Assembly (NCBI GenBank): GCA_910578715.1
Contig: CAJTRL010000001.1
Coordinates: 141,104-205,103, forward strand
Length of the DNA: 64,000 nt
Source: an uncultured Lachnospiraceae bacterium
GTDB lineage: Bacteria > Bacillota > Clostridia > Lachnospirales > Lachnospiraceae
Reading direction: 5' to 3'
Shown here: positions 41,681 to 49,844 of the stretch, one piece after another
Numbering within the stretch: the stretch's first letter is position 1
Layout: each line of letters starts with the position of its first letter
The notes under the pieces: model-generated
What the model was told of the DNA's origin: nothing
The model's database searches: none
Seen by the model: the letters and a program-made list of their open reading frames with translations, nothing else
Made by a program: the position numbers and the translations under genes

Positions 41681-42184
41681 TCAGCATGCAATATCGACAT
41701 TCATCCCAAGATACTTGTTTGTAGCATCCGAGGACTTCATTTCTTTCTGATAAGGATTTTCTTCATTGTAATATTTTATCTGTGTCGCAGTCGTGCCGCC
41801 GGATACATAAGTGCGCCCGCATTCCGGGCAGACCGCCGTATGGATGGCAACGTTACAGGACACTACTTTACCGTTGTTTTCTTCCGCTTTTTTATAGGCG
41901 TTGGAGACATGCTCCTGTTCGTGGCTTCTGACTCTGGACGCCGCCGCGTTCGGAGAAATGTGCGCCGCCGCTTTGAACGATACCATTTCATCGGAACCGT
42001 CCTGATATTTCCGGTTTTTACAGGTCTCGCATTCCGCGGGCGATGACTCTCTTCCCGCCTGTTTTTCGGTGGATTCACCGGGATTACGGACGATTCTTGC
42101 GCCAACGTCTTCTTCAGGCGTCATCTGCATGGCGCCCGCATATCCTTCATAAGCATAAGATAAACTGCCGATTCCGTTTATCAT
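41681..42184 (-). CDS. Putative zinc protein with HEQEH motif and two CxxC pairs
   Basis: 167 residues. The central AAASRVRSHEQEHVSNAYKKA contains HExxH, a metalloprotease-type motif, as in SprA-related proteins. CETCKNRKYQDGSDEMVSFK and CPECGRTYVSGG each have a CxxC pair that could hold a second metal. No signal peptide is visible. I have seen related hypothetical proteins in Lachnospiraceae but know no function. The RBS is AAGGAGG. Confidence 0.65.
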   Translation of the reverse strand: MINGIGSLSYAYEGYAGAMQMTPEEDVGARIVRNPGESTEKQAGRESSPAECETCKNRKYQDGSDEMVSFKAAAHISPNAAASRVRSHEQEHVSNAYKKAEENNGKVVSCNVAIHTAVCPECGRTYVSGGTTATQIKYYNEENPYQKEMKSSDATNKYLGMNVDIAC

Positions 42185-42230
42185 AAAACTGCCTCCTTTT
42201 TGCCCTGATATTTCGTCTTATCGATTATTT

Positions 42231-42320
42231 CCGCGAGCAACGAGCCAAAGTCATGCTTGCATGAATTTGGCGACTGCCGCGAGGGTGTAATACTCCACAG
42301 CTTGCTGCGGGGTATTACAC
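42231..42320. repeat. Dispersed intergenic repeat family B, copy 1
   Basis: It contains CCGCGAGCAACGAGCCAA, TGCTTGC, TGCCGCGAGGGT and CAGCTTG...GCGGGGTATT in order. The same blocks in the same order occur at 62927-63043. AGGGTGTAATAC pairs with GTATTACACT as a hairpin. It lies between two minus-strand genes. Confidence 0.7.
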
Positions 42321-42322
42321 TC

Positions 42323-43147
42323 TCATTCATATCCGTTGTTTTCCATGATGTCATCCAGCGTATCTTCAAAAGATTCGCCCCAGATTGCTTCCCAGCTCTG
42401 ATTGAACTCTTCCCGCGCCTCCGGGTTGGTCAGTACGGGCACAACGCTGGAAATGATGACAATGATATTAAGAACCAGACCGACAACGGCGCATATGATG
42501 CCGATGCGCGCATGAGAAAGCAGCTTAGGCTGACGGCCCCTGGAAAGCAGGGCCAGCACAATCGCGACACATGCCAGTGTAAAAGTCGGGTAAACCGGTA
42601 AAATAAAGCCGAAGAAAATGGAAAGGCTTCCACAAATCATCGCGGCTTTGGCAAAGCTGCTGCCCGGCTCCGATACGGGAAGCTGATAAGCGCCCCGCCC
42701 ATAGTACGGATAACCGTTGTTATAGCCGTTCTGCTGTTGATATGGACTGCCGGAACGATATCCGCCAGGGTACTGATTCTGATTTCCGCCGGGATAAGGA
42801 TTCTGATTTCTGTCAGGATAAGGGCTGCCGTACGGCATATTGTTCCGATAAGGTCCGCCTGTGTTCTGCCGGGGAGCGCCCTGACCGTTTCCGTAAGGCG
42901 GCTGAATGGAGCCGTTCCGGTTCTGATAATTCTGCGGCATGGAGCTGTTCTGATTTTGTCCAGGCTGCCGCGGCATCGGATAAGGAGTTCCGTTTCCATA
43001 AGGCGGTCTGTTCTGATAAGAAGAAGCATCGTTATTCTGGCCGGGCTGTTCCGGTTGAGAAGGAGATGCGCTTTCAGCCGGAGAAGAGGGCTGACCCGCC
43101 GGAATGACTTCCTGGGCGTCCGTTTGTCTGTTTTCCTGAAAATCCAT
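42323..43147 (-). CDS. Asn/Gln/Pro/Tyr-rich protein with C-terminal membrane hairpin (DUF4190-like)
   Basis: 274 residues. The first 165 are low-complexity and full of PYGNG, NQNPYPGGNQNQYPGG and similar units, and are probably disordered. Two membrane helices follow (AAMICGSLSIFFGFILPVYP and ARIGIICAVVGLVLNIIVII), as in DUF4190 proteins, then an acidic tail. Such proteins may sense or bind other envelope factors through the flexible N-terminus. The RBS is GGAGGAT. Confidence 0.7.
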   Translation of the reverse strand: MDFQENRQTDAQEVIPAGQPSSPAESASPSQPEQPGQNNDASSYQNRPPYGNGTPYPMPRQPGQNQNSSMPQNYQNRNGSIQPPYGNGQGAPRQNTGGPYRNNMPYGSPYPDRNQNPYPGGNQNQYPGGYRSGSPYQQQNGYNNGYPYYGRGAYQLPVSEPGSSFAKAAMICGSLSIFFGFILPVYPTFTLACVAIVLALLSRGRQPKLLSHARIGIICAVVGLVLNIIVIISSVVPVLTNPEAREEFNQSWEAIWGESFEDTLDDIMENNGYE

Positions 43148-43223
43148 AATCTATCCTCCGAATATCGATAAAACCGCCGGATTGTATAGCTGGGGCGGTT
43201 ATGTGCGTTTTCAAGCGTTGAAA

Positions 43224-43552
43224 GATACACTCGCAAACCCGCGCTTACGCGCTCTCTGCCCGATTGCATCGGGCGTTTGCTCGTTAAACATCTAAACTCG
43301 AAAGCTCGTGCTTACGCACTTTTGTTTGACTTCGTCAAACGCTTTCTCGTTATATAACCTAAGGAAATCTTCGATTTCCTTTTGAAAAACAAATGCCGCT
43401 TCGCGTCGCTTGTTTTTTTCGGTTGTTGCGAGATACACTCGCAAACCCGCGCTTACAGCGCTCTCTGTCCGATTACATCGGACGTTTGCTCGTTAATGGT
43501 GCAAGAAAAGCAAATGTCTGCTTCGCAGCCGCTTGCTTTTCTTTTGCACCTA
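43224..43552. repeat. Three-copy palindromic repeat block in a divergent intergenic region
   Basis: Two near-identical 65-bp copies (43224-43287 and 43432-43496) start GATACACTCGCAAACCCGCG and end CGTTTGCTCGTTAA. A third, degenerate copy is at about 43296-43354. Each contains small palindromes (GCGCTTACGCGC, CGATTGCATCG). Between and after them are other hairpins (AAGGAAAT/ATTTCCTT; GCAAGAAAAGCAA pairing with TTGCTTTTCTTTTGC). No gene. It lies upstream of both the DUF4190-like gene and the PadR gene. Confidence 0.75.
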
Positions 43553-43707
43553 TTATATCACAAATGGGGGAAAAACAACAGGGGAATAGAAAGTTTCTGC
43601 TGAACTGCTTCAAAATGTATCTTGACATATCAACCATACAGCATTACTATATACTTAGTATTACTAAATATATTAAACGGAATTGCGGAAGGGAGCGTGA
43701 GAGGGAC

Positions 43708-44082
43708 GTGCGAGACAAGTACGAGCGGCAGATGAAGAAAGGTGTGCTTGATATGCTGGTGCTGCAGCTTCTTCTGGAAGAAAAGAAATATGGGTACCAG
43801 CTGATTACGGAATTGAAAGAAAGAGGCGGTTCCCTTTTTGTGTTGAAGGAGGGAACGCTCTATCCGATTTTGTACCGTCTGGAGGATGAGGGGCTTATCG
43901 AAAGCAAATGGGCGGAGGCGGAGAACAGACAGCCGCCCAGGAAATACTATCTGATGACGGACAAAGGACGGTCGGCGCTTGACGAGATATATCAGGTCTG
44001 GCGGCAGATTGCGGATGGCGTTGACCGCCTGATGAAACGGAGAAAAGAAGAAGGGGAGACGGGGAATATCCCCGAAGAATAA
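43708..44082 (+). CDS. PadR-family transcriptional regulator
   Basis: 124 residues from GTG 43708 (GAGAGG box); ATG 43732 is an alternative. The core is GVLDMLVLQLLLEEKKYGYQ, then LITELKERGGSLFVLKEGTL, YPILYRLEDEGLIESKW, and QPPRKYYLMTDKGRSALDEI. It is a typical PadR winged helix with a C-terminal dimer helix. It is followed after 9 bp by a HAAS-type membrane protein and probably controls that pair. The promoter near 43640-43680 carries two overlapping TACTTAGTATTACTAAATA-like inverted segments, a likely autoregulatory site. Confidence 0.9.
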   Translation: MRDKYERQMKKGVLDMLVLQLLLEEKKYGYQLITELKERGGSLFVLKEGTLYPILYRLEDEGLIESKWAEAENRQPPRKYYLMTDKGRSALDEIYQVWRQIADGVDRLMKRRKEEGETGNIPEE

Positions 44083-44091
44083 GGAAAGGGC

Positions 44092-44751
44092 ATGGATATT
44101 AAAATGGAAGCGGAAAAATATGTCAGTGAAATCGTTAAGAAAATACAATGTACCGGAAAGAAAAAACAGGAAATACAAAAGCAGCTCCTTGCGGATATCG
44201 TTTTGCGGAGAGAAGCGGGGGAGTCTCTGGAACAGATTATGGAAAGCATGGGAACGGCGGAAGAAATTGCGGAGGCCTTCGGACAAAATCTGACGGATGC
44301 GGATAAAAAAGCATATAAGAGACGGAAAATTATTCTTATTATAACGATTATTATGTTAATACTTCTTCTGTTGGGAGCATTCGTCTGGTGGATGATGCCC
44401 AAACCGGCAGATTTGAGCGGTCATGAAAAATATTCGGAAGAAAATGTTACTGCTGAGGTTGAGAAAATCATTGAATTGATGGACCAGGGAGATTATGAGG
44501 CGCTTTGTTCGCTTTCCATCGATGAGGTACAAAAGGTGATGAATCAGGAAACTATTGGTGGAGTGAAAGATAGAATCTGTGCGGACTGGGGAGAAAGGCA
44601 GTCGATTGGAAAAGTTTATACAGCCGGCGTCGAGCAGAAAGGAAATCTTCTCATCGTTACACAGGTCGATGCTATTTATGAAAATGTCAGCGTTGTTTAT
44701 ACCATTTCCTTTGACGAAGACATGAAGCTGGCCGGTATTTATATGCGGTAA
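44092..44751 (+). CDS. HAAS-domain membrane protein paired with PadR
   Basis: 219 residues. The N-terminal 70 residues (AEKYVSEIVKKIQCTGKKKQ, then ILQM-like ESLEQIMESMGTAEEIAEAF) form the HAAS helical bundle. One membrane helix spans about 83-106 (IILIITIIMLILLLLGAFVW). The C-terminal outside domain (VEKIIELMDQGDYEALCSLS, later GVEQKGNLLIVTQVDAIYEN) resembles a DUF3887-like fold. It probably transmits an envelope signal to, or is controlled by, the PadR protein. Confidence 0.75.
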   Translation: MDIKMEAEKYVSEIVKKIQCTGKKKQEIQKQLLADIVLRREAGESLEQIMESMGTAEEIAEAFGQNLTDADKKAYKRRKIILIITIIMLILLLLGAFVWWMMPKPADLSGHEKYSEENVTAEVEKIIELMDQGDYEALCSLSIDEVQKVMNQETIGGVKDRICADWGERQSIGKVYTAGVEQKGNLLIVTQVDAIYENVSVVYTISFDEDMKLAGIYMR

Positions 44752-44792
44752 ATGCCGCATATAAATACCTCAATATATAATATCGCATGTTA

Positions 44793-45272
44793 TTACAAAC
44801 CGTACAGCCGCGCATATAATTCTCTGAATTGTTCTTCGGAAAGCAGCAGTTCTTCTTCCTGATAAAAAGGTTTTCCGTTCAGGACGCCTGTTTCGATGGA
44901 GGACGGACCATCCATATAATAACATTTACACCGATAATCGACAGGGCTGGCCTGACGGATATAGGCAGCCAGTTCCTGTGCGGCCTGTCGGGATGCTTCA
45001 TCCTGTAAACCTCCGACAGCGGGGCCGGTTCCGGCGCAGTAAACATCCAGGTAAACGCAGGTTCCGTCTTCCGATGTGGCGCAAATGCAATAGGAAAAAA
45101 GATTTTCCATGTTTTCCGTTTCATAAACCGGGGGGCCAAATAAAGCCTTTATCTGACCGTATACCAGCGCAAACTGGTTCCCATAATCGGCAAACCCGTC
45201 GATAATGTTACAGATTTTACTGCCGCCGGGCAGTTTTTTTTCATCACTTTCCGACCGAAACGTATATGCCAT
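44793..45272 (-). CDS. Conserved hypothetical protein (159 aa)
   Basis: I chose ATG 45272 because of the AGAAGGAGC box; an open frame continues upstream without one. The soluble protein contains ICNIIDGFADYGNQFALVYG, VYLDVYCAGTGPAVGGLQDE and a Tyr/Cys-rich YRCKCYYMDGPSSIE. No signal or membrane segment. Not recognised. Confidence 0.6.
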   Translation of the reverse strand: MAYTFRSESDEKKLPGGSKICNIIDGFADYGNQFALVYGQIKALFGPPVYETENMENLFSYCICATSEDGTCVYLDVYCAGTGPAVGGLQDEASRQAAQELAAYIRQASPVDYRCKCYYMDGPSSIETGVLNGKPFYQEEELLLSEEQFRELYARLYGL

Positions 45273-45292
45273 TTTCTTCTGCTCCTTCTGCC

Positions 45293-45321
45293 AGTGTATG
45301 CAATTGGTAAATGACACACTA
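45293..45321 (+). repeat. 29-bp dispersed repeat, copy 1
   Basis: AGTGTATGCAATTGGTAAAT followed by GACACACTA. A copy with two changes is at 61665-61693. It lies 20 bp upstream of the hypothetical gene and about 115 bp from tex, where a regulator could bind. Confidence 0.6.
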
Positions 45322-45435
45322 GATATTTTTGATTTAGAATAGCATAAATTAGGAGTGGAAACAACCGGAAAAATCAAGTATAATAGAATGGCTGGCATGT
45401 CCAGCGGTAATACGCGAAAGGAACGGTTATAGGAA

Positions 45436-47826
45436 ATGGACATTATTGTAAAGCTCAAGGAAGAACTGAAGGTGGAAAAGTGGCAGGTGGAAGCTGCCGT
45501 CAAACTGATAGATGAGGGGAACACAATTCCTTTTATCTCCAGATACCGGAAAGAGGCGACAGGCTCGCTGAACGACGAGGTACTGCGCGACCTGTATGAA
45601 AGGCTGACCTATCTGCGGAATCTGGAAGAGAAAAAGGAACAGGTATTAAAAAGCATTGAAGAACAGGGAAAACTGACGGATGAGTTAAAGGAAAGAATCG
45701 CGGCGGCCGAAACGATGGTAGTCGTAGACGATTTATACCGTCCGTACCGCCCGAAAAGAAAAACGAGGGCGAGCGTTGCCAAAGAGAAGGGACTGGATGG
45801 TCTGGCGGATTACATTCTGGCGCAGACTGCGGAGGGACCCATCGAGGAGGAGGCCGCAAAATATCTGCGCGAGGACGAAGACGAGGCCAAATCGGTGAAA
45901 ACGGTGGAAGAAGCTGTTCAGGGCGCGAAGGATATTATTGCGGAAATGATTTCCGACGAAGCGGACTACCGCATCTATATCCGGGATATTACGATGGAAG
46001 AAGGAAAAATCGTCAGCACGGCCAAAGATGAGAAGGCAGAGAGCGTATACGAAATGTATTATGCTTATGAGGAGCCTGTGAAAAAGGCGGCCGGGCACCG
46101 GATTCTGGCGCTCAACAGAGGGGAGAATGAGAAGTTCCTCACTGTCAAAGTGGCGGCACCGGAAGAACGCATTCTGCAATTTTTAAGAAAAAAAGTTATC
46201 ACAAATGACAATAGTGTCACAACACCGATTCTGGAAGAAGTGATATCTGACAGCTATGTCAGATTAATTGCGCCCGCAATCGAAAGGGAAATTCGGAACG
46301 ACCTGACGGAAAAGGCGGAGGACGGTGCGATTTCCGTATTTGGTAAAAACCTGGAACAGCTTCTGCTGCAGCCCCCGATTGCCGGCAAAGTCGTGCTCGG
46401 ATGGGACCCGGCATTCCGTACTGGATGCAAACTGGCGGTCGTAGACGCGACGGGCAAGGTGCTTGATACGAAAGTCATTTACCCGACGGCTCCGCAGAAC
46501 AAAGTAAACGAAGCCAAAGCGGAACTTAAAAAACTGATTAAAAAATACAATGTATCTCTGATTTCCGTGGGAAACGGAACCGCTTCCAGAGAATCGGAAC
46601 AAGTTATCGTCGAGCTTCTGAAAGAGCTGGACACCCCGGTGCAGTATGTTATTGTCAATGAGGCCGGGGCTTCCGTATATTCGGCAAGCAAGCTGGCGAC
46701 AGAAGAGTTTCCCAATTTTGACGTGGGACAGAGAAGCGCCGCGTCCATCGCAAGAAGATTACAGGACCCGCTGGCGGAACTCGTGAAAATAGACCCGAAA
46801 TCCATCGGTGTCGGCCAGTATCAGCATGATATGAACCAGAAAAAACTGAGCGAGGCTTTAAACGGCGTAGTGGAAGACAGCGTCAATAAAGTCGGCGTGG
46901 ATTTGAATACGGCGTCAGCTTCCCTGCTGGAATACGTTTCCGGCGTGACGAAGGTAATTGCCAGAAATATCGTGGATTACAGGGAGACAAACGGCCGCTT
47001 TACCAACCGGAAACAGCTTTTGAAAGTGGCGAAGCTCGGCCCGAAAGCCTTCGAGCAGTGCGCGGGCTTCATGCGGATTACAGACGGCGACAACCCGCTC
47101 GATGCGACGAGCGTTCACCCCGAATCCTATGAGGCGGCCGAAAAACTGTTGGACAAGATGGGTCTGACAATGGCGGACGTCAAAGAGGCGCAGAAGAAAG
47201 CGGCGGCAGAGAAGGCGGCGGGAAGAAAGGCGGCCGCGGTCAAAGAAAAGCCCGTAAAGAAGCAGAAAGAAATTGTTATCCGCAACACCAGTACGGCAAT
47301 GGGCAAGGCGCTTGCGGCGGCAATGGGCGGCGTTGTGCTGGAAGAGGAAAAAGCGGCAAAAAAGAAAGAAGTTCCCGCAGCCTCCGGAAAAACGGAAGTA
47401 ACGGTCAGCAGCCTGGAGCGGAAAATCAAGGATAAAAAGAAACTGGCGGAAGAACTCGGCATCGGCGAAATTACCCTGACGGATATCCTGAAAGAACTGG
47501 AAAAACCGGCGAGAGACCCGCGTGACGATATGCCCGCGCCGATTCTTCGAAGCGACGTGCTGGATATGAAAGATTTAAAGCCGGGCATGATTTTAAAAGG
47601 AACCGTCCGCAACGTCATCGACTTCGGCGCTTTTGTGGATATCGGCGTGCACCAGGACGGTCTTGTGCATGTTTCCCAGATGACGGACAAATTCATCAAA
47701 CATCCGCTGGAGGCGGTCAGCGTCGGCGATATCGTCGATGTACAGGTGCTTTCCGTCGATGTGGCGAAGAAGCGCATCGGGCTTACGATGAAGATTGGGA
47801 AGGACGGGAAAGCCTTTCAGCCTTGA
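45436..47826 (+). CDS. tex: Tex-family transcription accessory / RNA-binding protein
   Basis: 796 residues. The N-terminal Tex-like domain is WQVEAAVKLIDEGNTIPFIS, the YqgF-like nuclease fold is around LGWDPAFRTGCKLAVVDATG, and helix-hairpin-helix repeats are in LNTASASLLEYVSGVTKVIA. The S1 RNA-binding domain is near the C-terminus (MILKGTVRNVIDFGAFVDIG). An Ala/Lys-rich insert of about 80 residues (AAAEKAAGRKAAAVKEKP) before the S1 domain is unusual for the family. Tex binds nucleic acids and affects transcription and stress tolerance. Confidence 0.95.
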   Translation: MDIIVKLKEELKVEKWQVEAAVKLIDEGNTIPFISRYRKEATGSLNDEVLRDLYERLTYLRNLEEKKEQVLKSIEEQGKLTDELKERIAAAETMVVVDDLYRPYRPKRKTRASVAKEKGLDGLADYILAQTAEGPIEEEAAKYLREDEDEAKSVKTVEEAVQGAKDIIAEMISDEADYRIYIRDITMEEGKIVSTAKDEKAESVYEMYYAYEEPVKKAAGHRILALNRGENEKFLTVKVAAPEERILQFLRKKVITNDNSVTTPILEEVISDSYVRLIAPAIEREIRNDLTEKAEDGAISVFGKNLEQLLLQPPIAGKVVLGWDPAFRTGCKLAVVDATGKVLDTKVIYPTAPQNKVNEAKAELKKLIKKYNVSLISVGNGTASRESEQVIVELLKELDTPVQYVIVNEAGASVYSASKLATEEFPNFDVGQRSAASIARRLQDPLAELVKIDPKSIGVGQYQHDMNQKKLSEALNGVVEDSVNKVGVDLNTASASLLEYVSGVTKVIARNIVDYRETNGRFTNRKQLLKVAKLGPKAFEQCAGFMRITDGDNPLDATSVHPESYEAAEKLLDKMGLTMADVKEAQKKAAAEKAAGRKAAAVKEKPVKKQKEIVIRNTSTAMGKALAAAMGGVVLEEEKAAKKKEVPAASGKTEVTVSSLERKIKDKKKLAEELGIGEITLTDILKELEKPARDPRDDMPAPILRSDVLDMKDLKPGMILKGTVRNVIDFGAFVDIGVHQDGLVHVSQMTDKFIKHPLEAVSVGDIVDVQVLSVDVAKKRIGLTMKIGKDGKAFQP

Positions 47827-47932
47827 TTTTAGGGTCAGATAAACATGCAGGCATGTACGCTCGAACCATGCAGAAGAATACCACTCTTTCAAAAATCTTT
47901 AAATCACAATCGGGATTTACAGGGGTGAAACT

Positions 47933-48496
47933 ATGCGGGACGATATTTTGAAGAATTTGCAACAGGAAATATATGACAGATGTCAAAAAGAAACAAATAA
48001 GTTTGGTATGGGATGTTATTATCATATTGCTGCAGTGGTTAAAAATGCAGAAATTTTGGCAGAAGAATATGGGGCGGATAAGGAAATTGTTATGATTGCA
48101 GCCTGGCTACATGATATTGCATCCATTACAGATTACAGTTTGTATGAACTTCATCATATACATGGAGCAGAAATGGCATATACCATTTTAAAAGATTATG
48201 GTTATGATGACAAAAAAATTTCATTGGTACAAAAATGTATTAAAAACCATAGAGGAAGCGTAAACCTTGAAAGAAATAGTATCGAGGAATTATGTGTTGC
48301 TGATGCCGATGCCATTTCACATTTTGACAGTCTGCCCGGCTTGTTATATTTAGCTTATGTTCAAAAGGGGATGGAGATTGAAAATGGTAAGGAATTTGTA
48401 AAAAATAAATTGCTGAGAAGTTTTCAAAAATTATCTGCAAGAAGTAAAAAGCACTATCAAAATAAACTTGAAAACGTTATGGAAGTCTTAGGATGA
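47933..48496 (+). CDS. HD-domain metal-dependent phosphohydrolase
   Basis: 187 residues. The HD motif is complete: His31 (GCYYHIAAVV), His60-Asp61 (AAWLHDIASI), HHIHGAEMA and a late DADAISH. Members hydrolyse nucleotides or other phosphates; the substrate here is unknown. Codon use is more AT-rich than in tex upstream, and relics of a mobile element follow, so it may have been acquired. The RBS is GGGGTGAA. Confidence 0.85.
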   Translation: MRDDILKNLQQEIYDRCQKETNKFGMGCYYHIAAVVKNAEILAEEYGADKEIVMIAAWLHDIASITDYSLYELHHIHGAEMAYTILKDYGYDDKKISLVQKCIKNHRGSVNLERNSIEELCVADADAISHFDSLPGLLYLAYVQKGMEIENGKEFVKNKLLRSFQKLSARSKKHYQNKLENVMEVLG

Positions 48497-48598
48497 TAAC
48501 TTCCGGTTTATCTGCTGACTGACTTGGTGATATTTTTTCTCTAACTGGCTGATAATTTGGTCTGTTACCATTTCGTATACTGATTTTGCCATGTTCAT
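48488..48598 (-). pseudogene. N-terminal relic of an ArdC-like (DUF1738) antirestriction gene
   Basis: A 36-residue frame from ATG 48598 (CAGGAAGT box) reads AKSVYEMVTDQIISQLEKKY, as at the start of ArdC/DUF1738 proteins of plasmids and conjugative elements, then diverges and stops. The family is normally about 300 residues. It overlaps the end of the HD gene by 9 bp. Probably the junction of a lost mobile element. Confidence 0.6.
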
Positions 48599-48611
48599 AA
48601 CTTCCTGAAAT

Positions 48612-48656
48612 AAAAAAGGTGTAAAGCCCTCGATAACTGAATGGACTTTACACCTT
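48612..48656 (-). terminator. Intrinsic terminator of the coiled-coil gene
   Basis: On the minus strand a perfect 11-bp stem (48646-48656 with 48616-48626) is followed by TTTTTT. Confidence 0.85.
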
Positions 48657-48683
48657 GTATTTGTGTGATATATAAAGTTGTGG

Positions 48684-48914
48684 TTATGCTGTATGTGCCG
48701 ATTTATTGGCTTTATGGCTATCTAAGATGGTATGTACTCTTTCAACCTCATCAAGCACTAACTCGCATTCCTTGCGTATTTCATTTTTTAATACACGTTC
48801 TGTCTGCTTTATCTGTGATTCTACGTTGTCAATTCTGCTATTCATATTTTGCATGTCTGCTTTCATGCCTTGTATTTCAGATAAAATCAAGTCGAGTTTT
48901 TCACCGTCTGTCAT
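48684..48914 (-). CDS. Small coiled-coil protein (76 aa)
   Basis: 76 residues, heptad pattern throughout (LILSEIQGMKADMQNMNSRI, then DNVESQIKQTERVLKNEIRK). Such short proteins are common in Lachnospiraceae, often beside mobile genes. The RBS is GGCGGTGAG. It has its own terminator. Function unknown. Confidence 0.65.
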   Translation of the reverse strand: MTDGEKLDLILSEIQGMKADMQNMNSRIDNVESQIKQTERVLKNEIRKECELVLDEVERVHTILDSHKANKSAHTA

Positions 48915-49397
48915 ATTCTCACCGCCTCTATTGTGATTGTCGGTACTGTTATTACTTTCTGTAAGTATATCACAACTCAGGTGTAAAGTCTATTCAATTA
49001 TCAATGTGCTTTGGGTTAGAAAAAGATTAGAAAATTTTGTTTTGAATGGAGAAATATATTTTTGAAAAATGTATTTCCTAAATGAATGACAAAATGATTG
49101 TGATTTAGAGAAGTAAATATTGGGAGGGATGCTTATTGATACGGACTATATTTGGTAGATTTAGGAGCAGATAGTCCGGGAACTGGTATGACATTAAAGA
49201 AAATTGCAAGAGAATTTCGTTGAAGGAGGTATTGTTTAATGGAGAACAAGAATTACAAAACATATTATGTGAGTCTGACAAAACAAGAAAACGGTGAAGG
49301 GGCTTCAAAAAAACCGTGATTACAAAGACATTAATCCCAAATAAATTCAAAAACCGCTTGATTTTACCGTATTTCAGTGGTATCCTATTACAAAATA
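48915..49397. other. AT-rich region with short gene fragments
   Basis: No complete gene. One frame at about 49150-49225 (VDLGADSPGTGMTLKKIARE, then F R stop) looks like a protein end. A 26-residue frame at 49239-49319, with a very strong GAAGGAGG box (ENKNYKTYYVSLTKQENGEG), stops early, and a neighbouring frame seems to continue it. I read these as relics of an integrated element. Confidence 0.45.
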
Positions 49398-49622
49398 CAT
49401 AAAGGTAGTTCTTCGGGGCAGGGTGCAATTCCCTACTGGTGGTGAAGCTGGCGGAGGCGGCACGTGTAATGGTGTCCGCGCCGAAAGATAAGTCCACGAC
49501 CCGGTTCATGATGAAGAGAGGCATAGAAGGATATTCCTAAATCTGCCAAAGACGTCATGCCCGGCTGATACGGTCAGAATCCGTAACCAACAGTACAGTC
49601 TGGATGAAAGAAGAAACGACAT
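49398..49622 (+). ncRNA. FMN riboswitch (RFN element) upstream of ribU
   Basis: Conserved blocks in order: TTCGGGGCAGGGTGCAATTC (49411 on), CTACTGGTGGTGAAGC, AGTCCACGACCCGG, TACGGTCAGAATCCGTAACC, AACAGTACAGTCTGGATG, AAAGAAGAA. FMN binding would favour the terminator at 49711. Two variable arms are longer than usual: the insertion with GGCGGAGGCGGCACG...CCGCGCC, and the arm between CCCGG (49501) and CCCGG near 49560, so the element is about 225 bases instead of about 140. Confidence 0.93.
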
Positions 49623-49710
49623 TTTGCGTGTGACGGCATAGTGGATTTGGTACTGCAGTTATTTTGCCAGTATCAGAGAAAGTATGTTTTCCATAAAAGA
49701 GTGTGTGTGG

Positions 49711-49741
49711 AAGCCCCGGATTTTTATCCGGGGCTTTTGCA
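49711..49741 (+). terminator. Riboswitch-controlled terminator
   Basis: A perfect 10-bp stem (49711-49720 with 49727-49736) with a TTTTTA loop and TTTT tail. It lies between the FMN aptamer and ribU. Confidence 0.85.
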
Positions 49742-49844
49742 TTGCGGAAATCAGAATGTGAGAAATCGAAGAAATCTCCTTTTTGTCATTTTGAAATATT
49801 TTATCGGATGAGCGTTGAAACGCTACAGAAATGGAGGAAGAAAA

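Noticed and set aside
43224..43552. CRISPR array
   Set aside because: Units are 65 bp, only three, one degenerate, with no regular spacers and no cas genes nearby.
47827..47930. A tRNA gene after tex
   Set aside because: The stretch has tRNA-like words (CTCGAACC) but no acceptor stem, anticodon arm or TTCGA loop in register.
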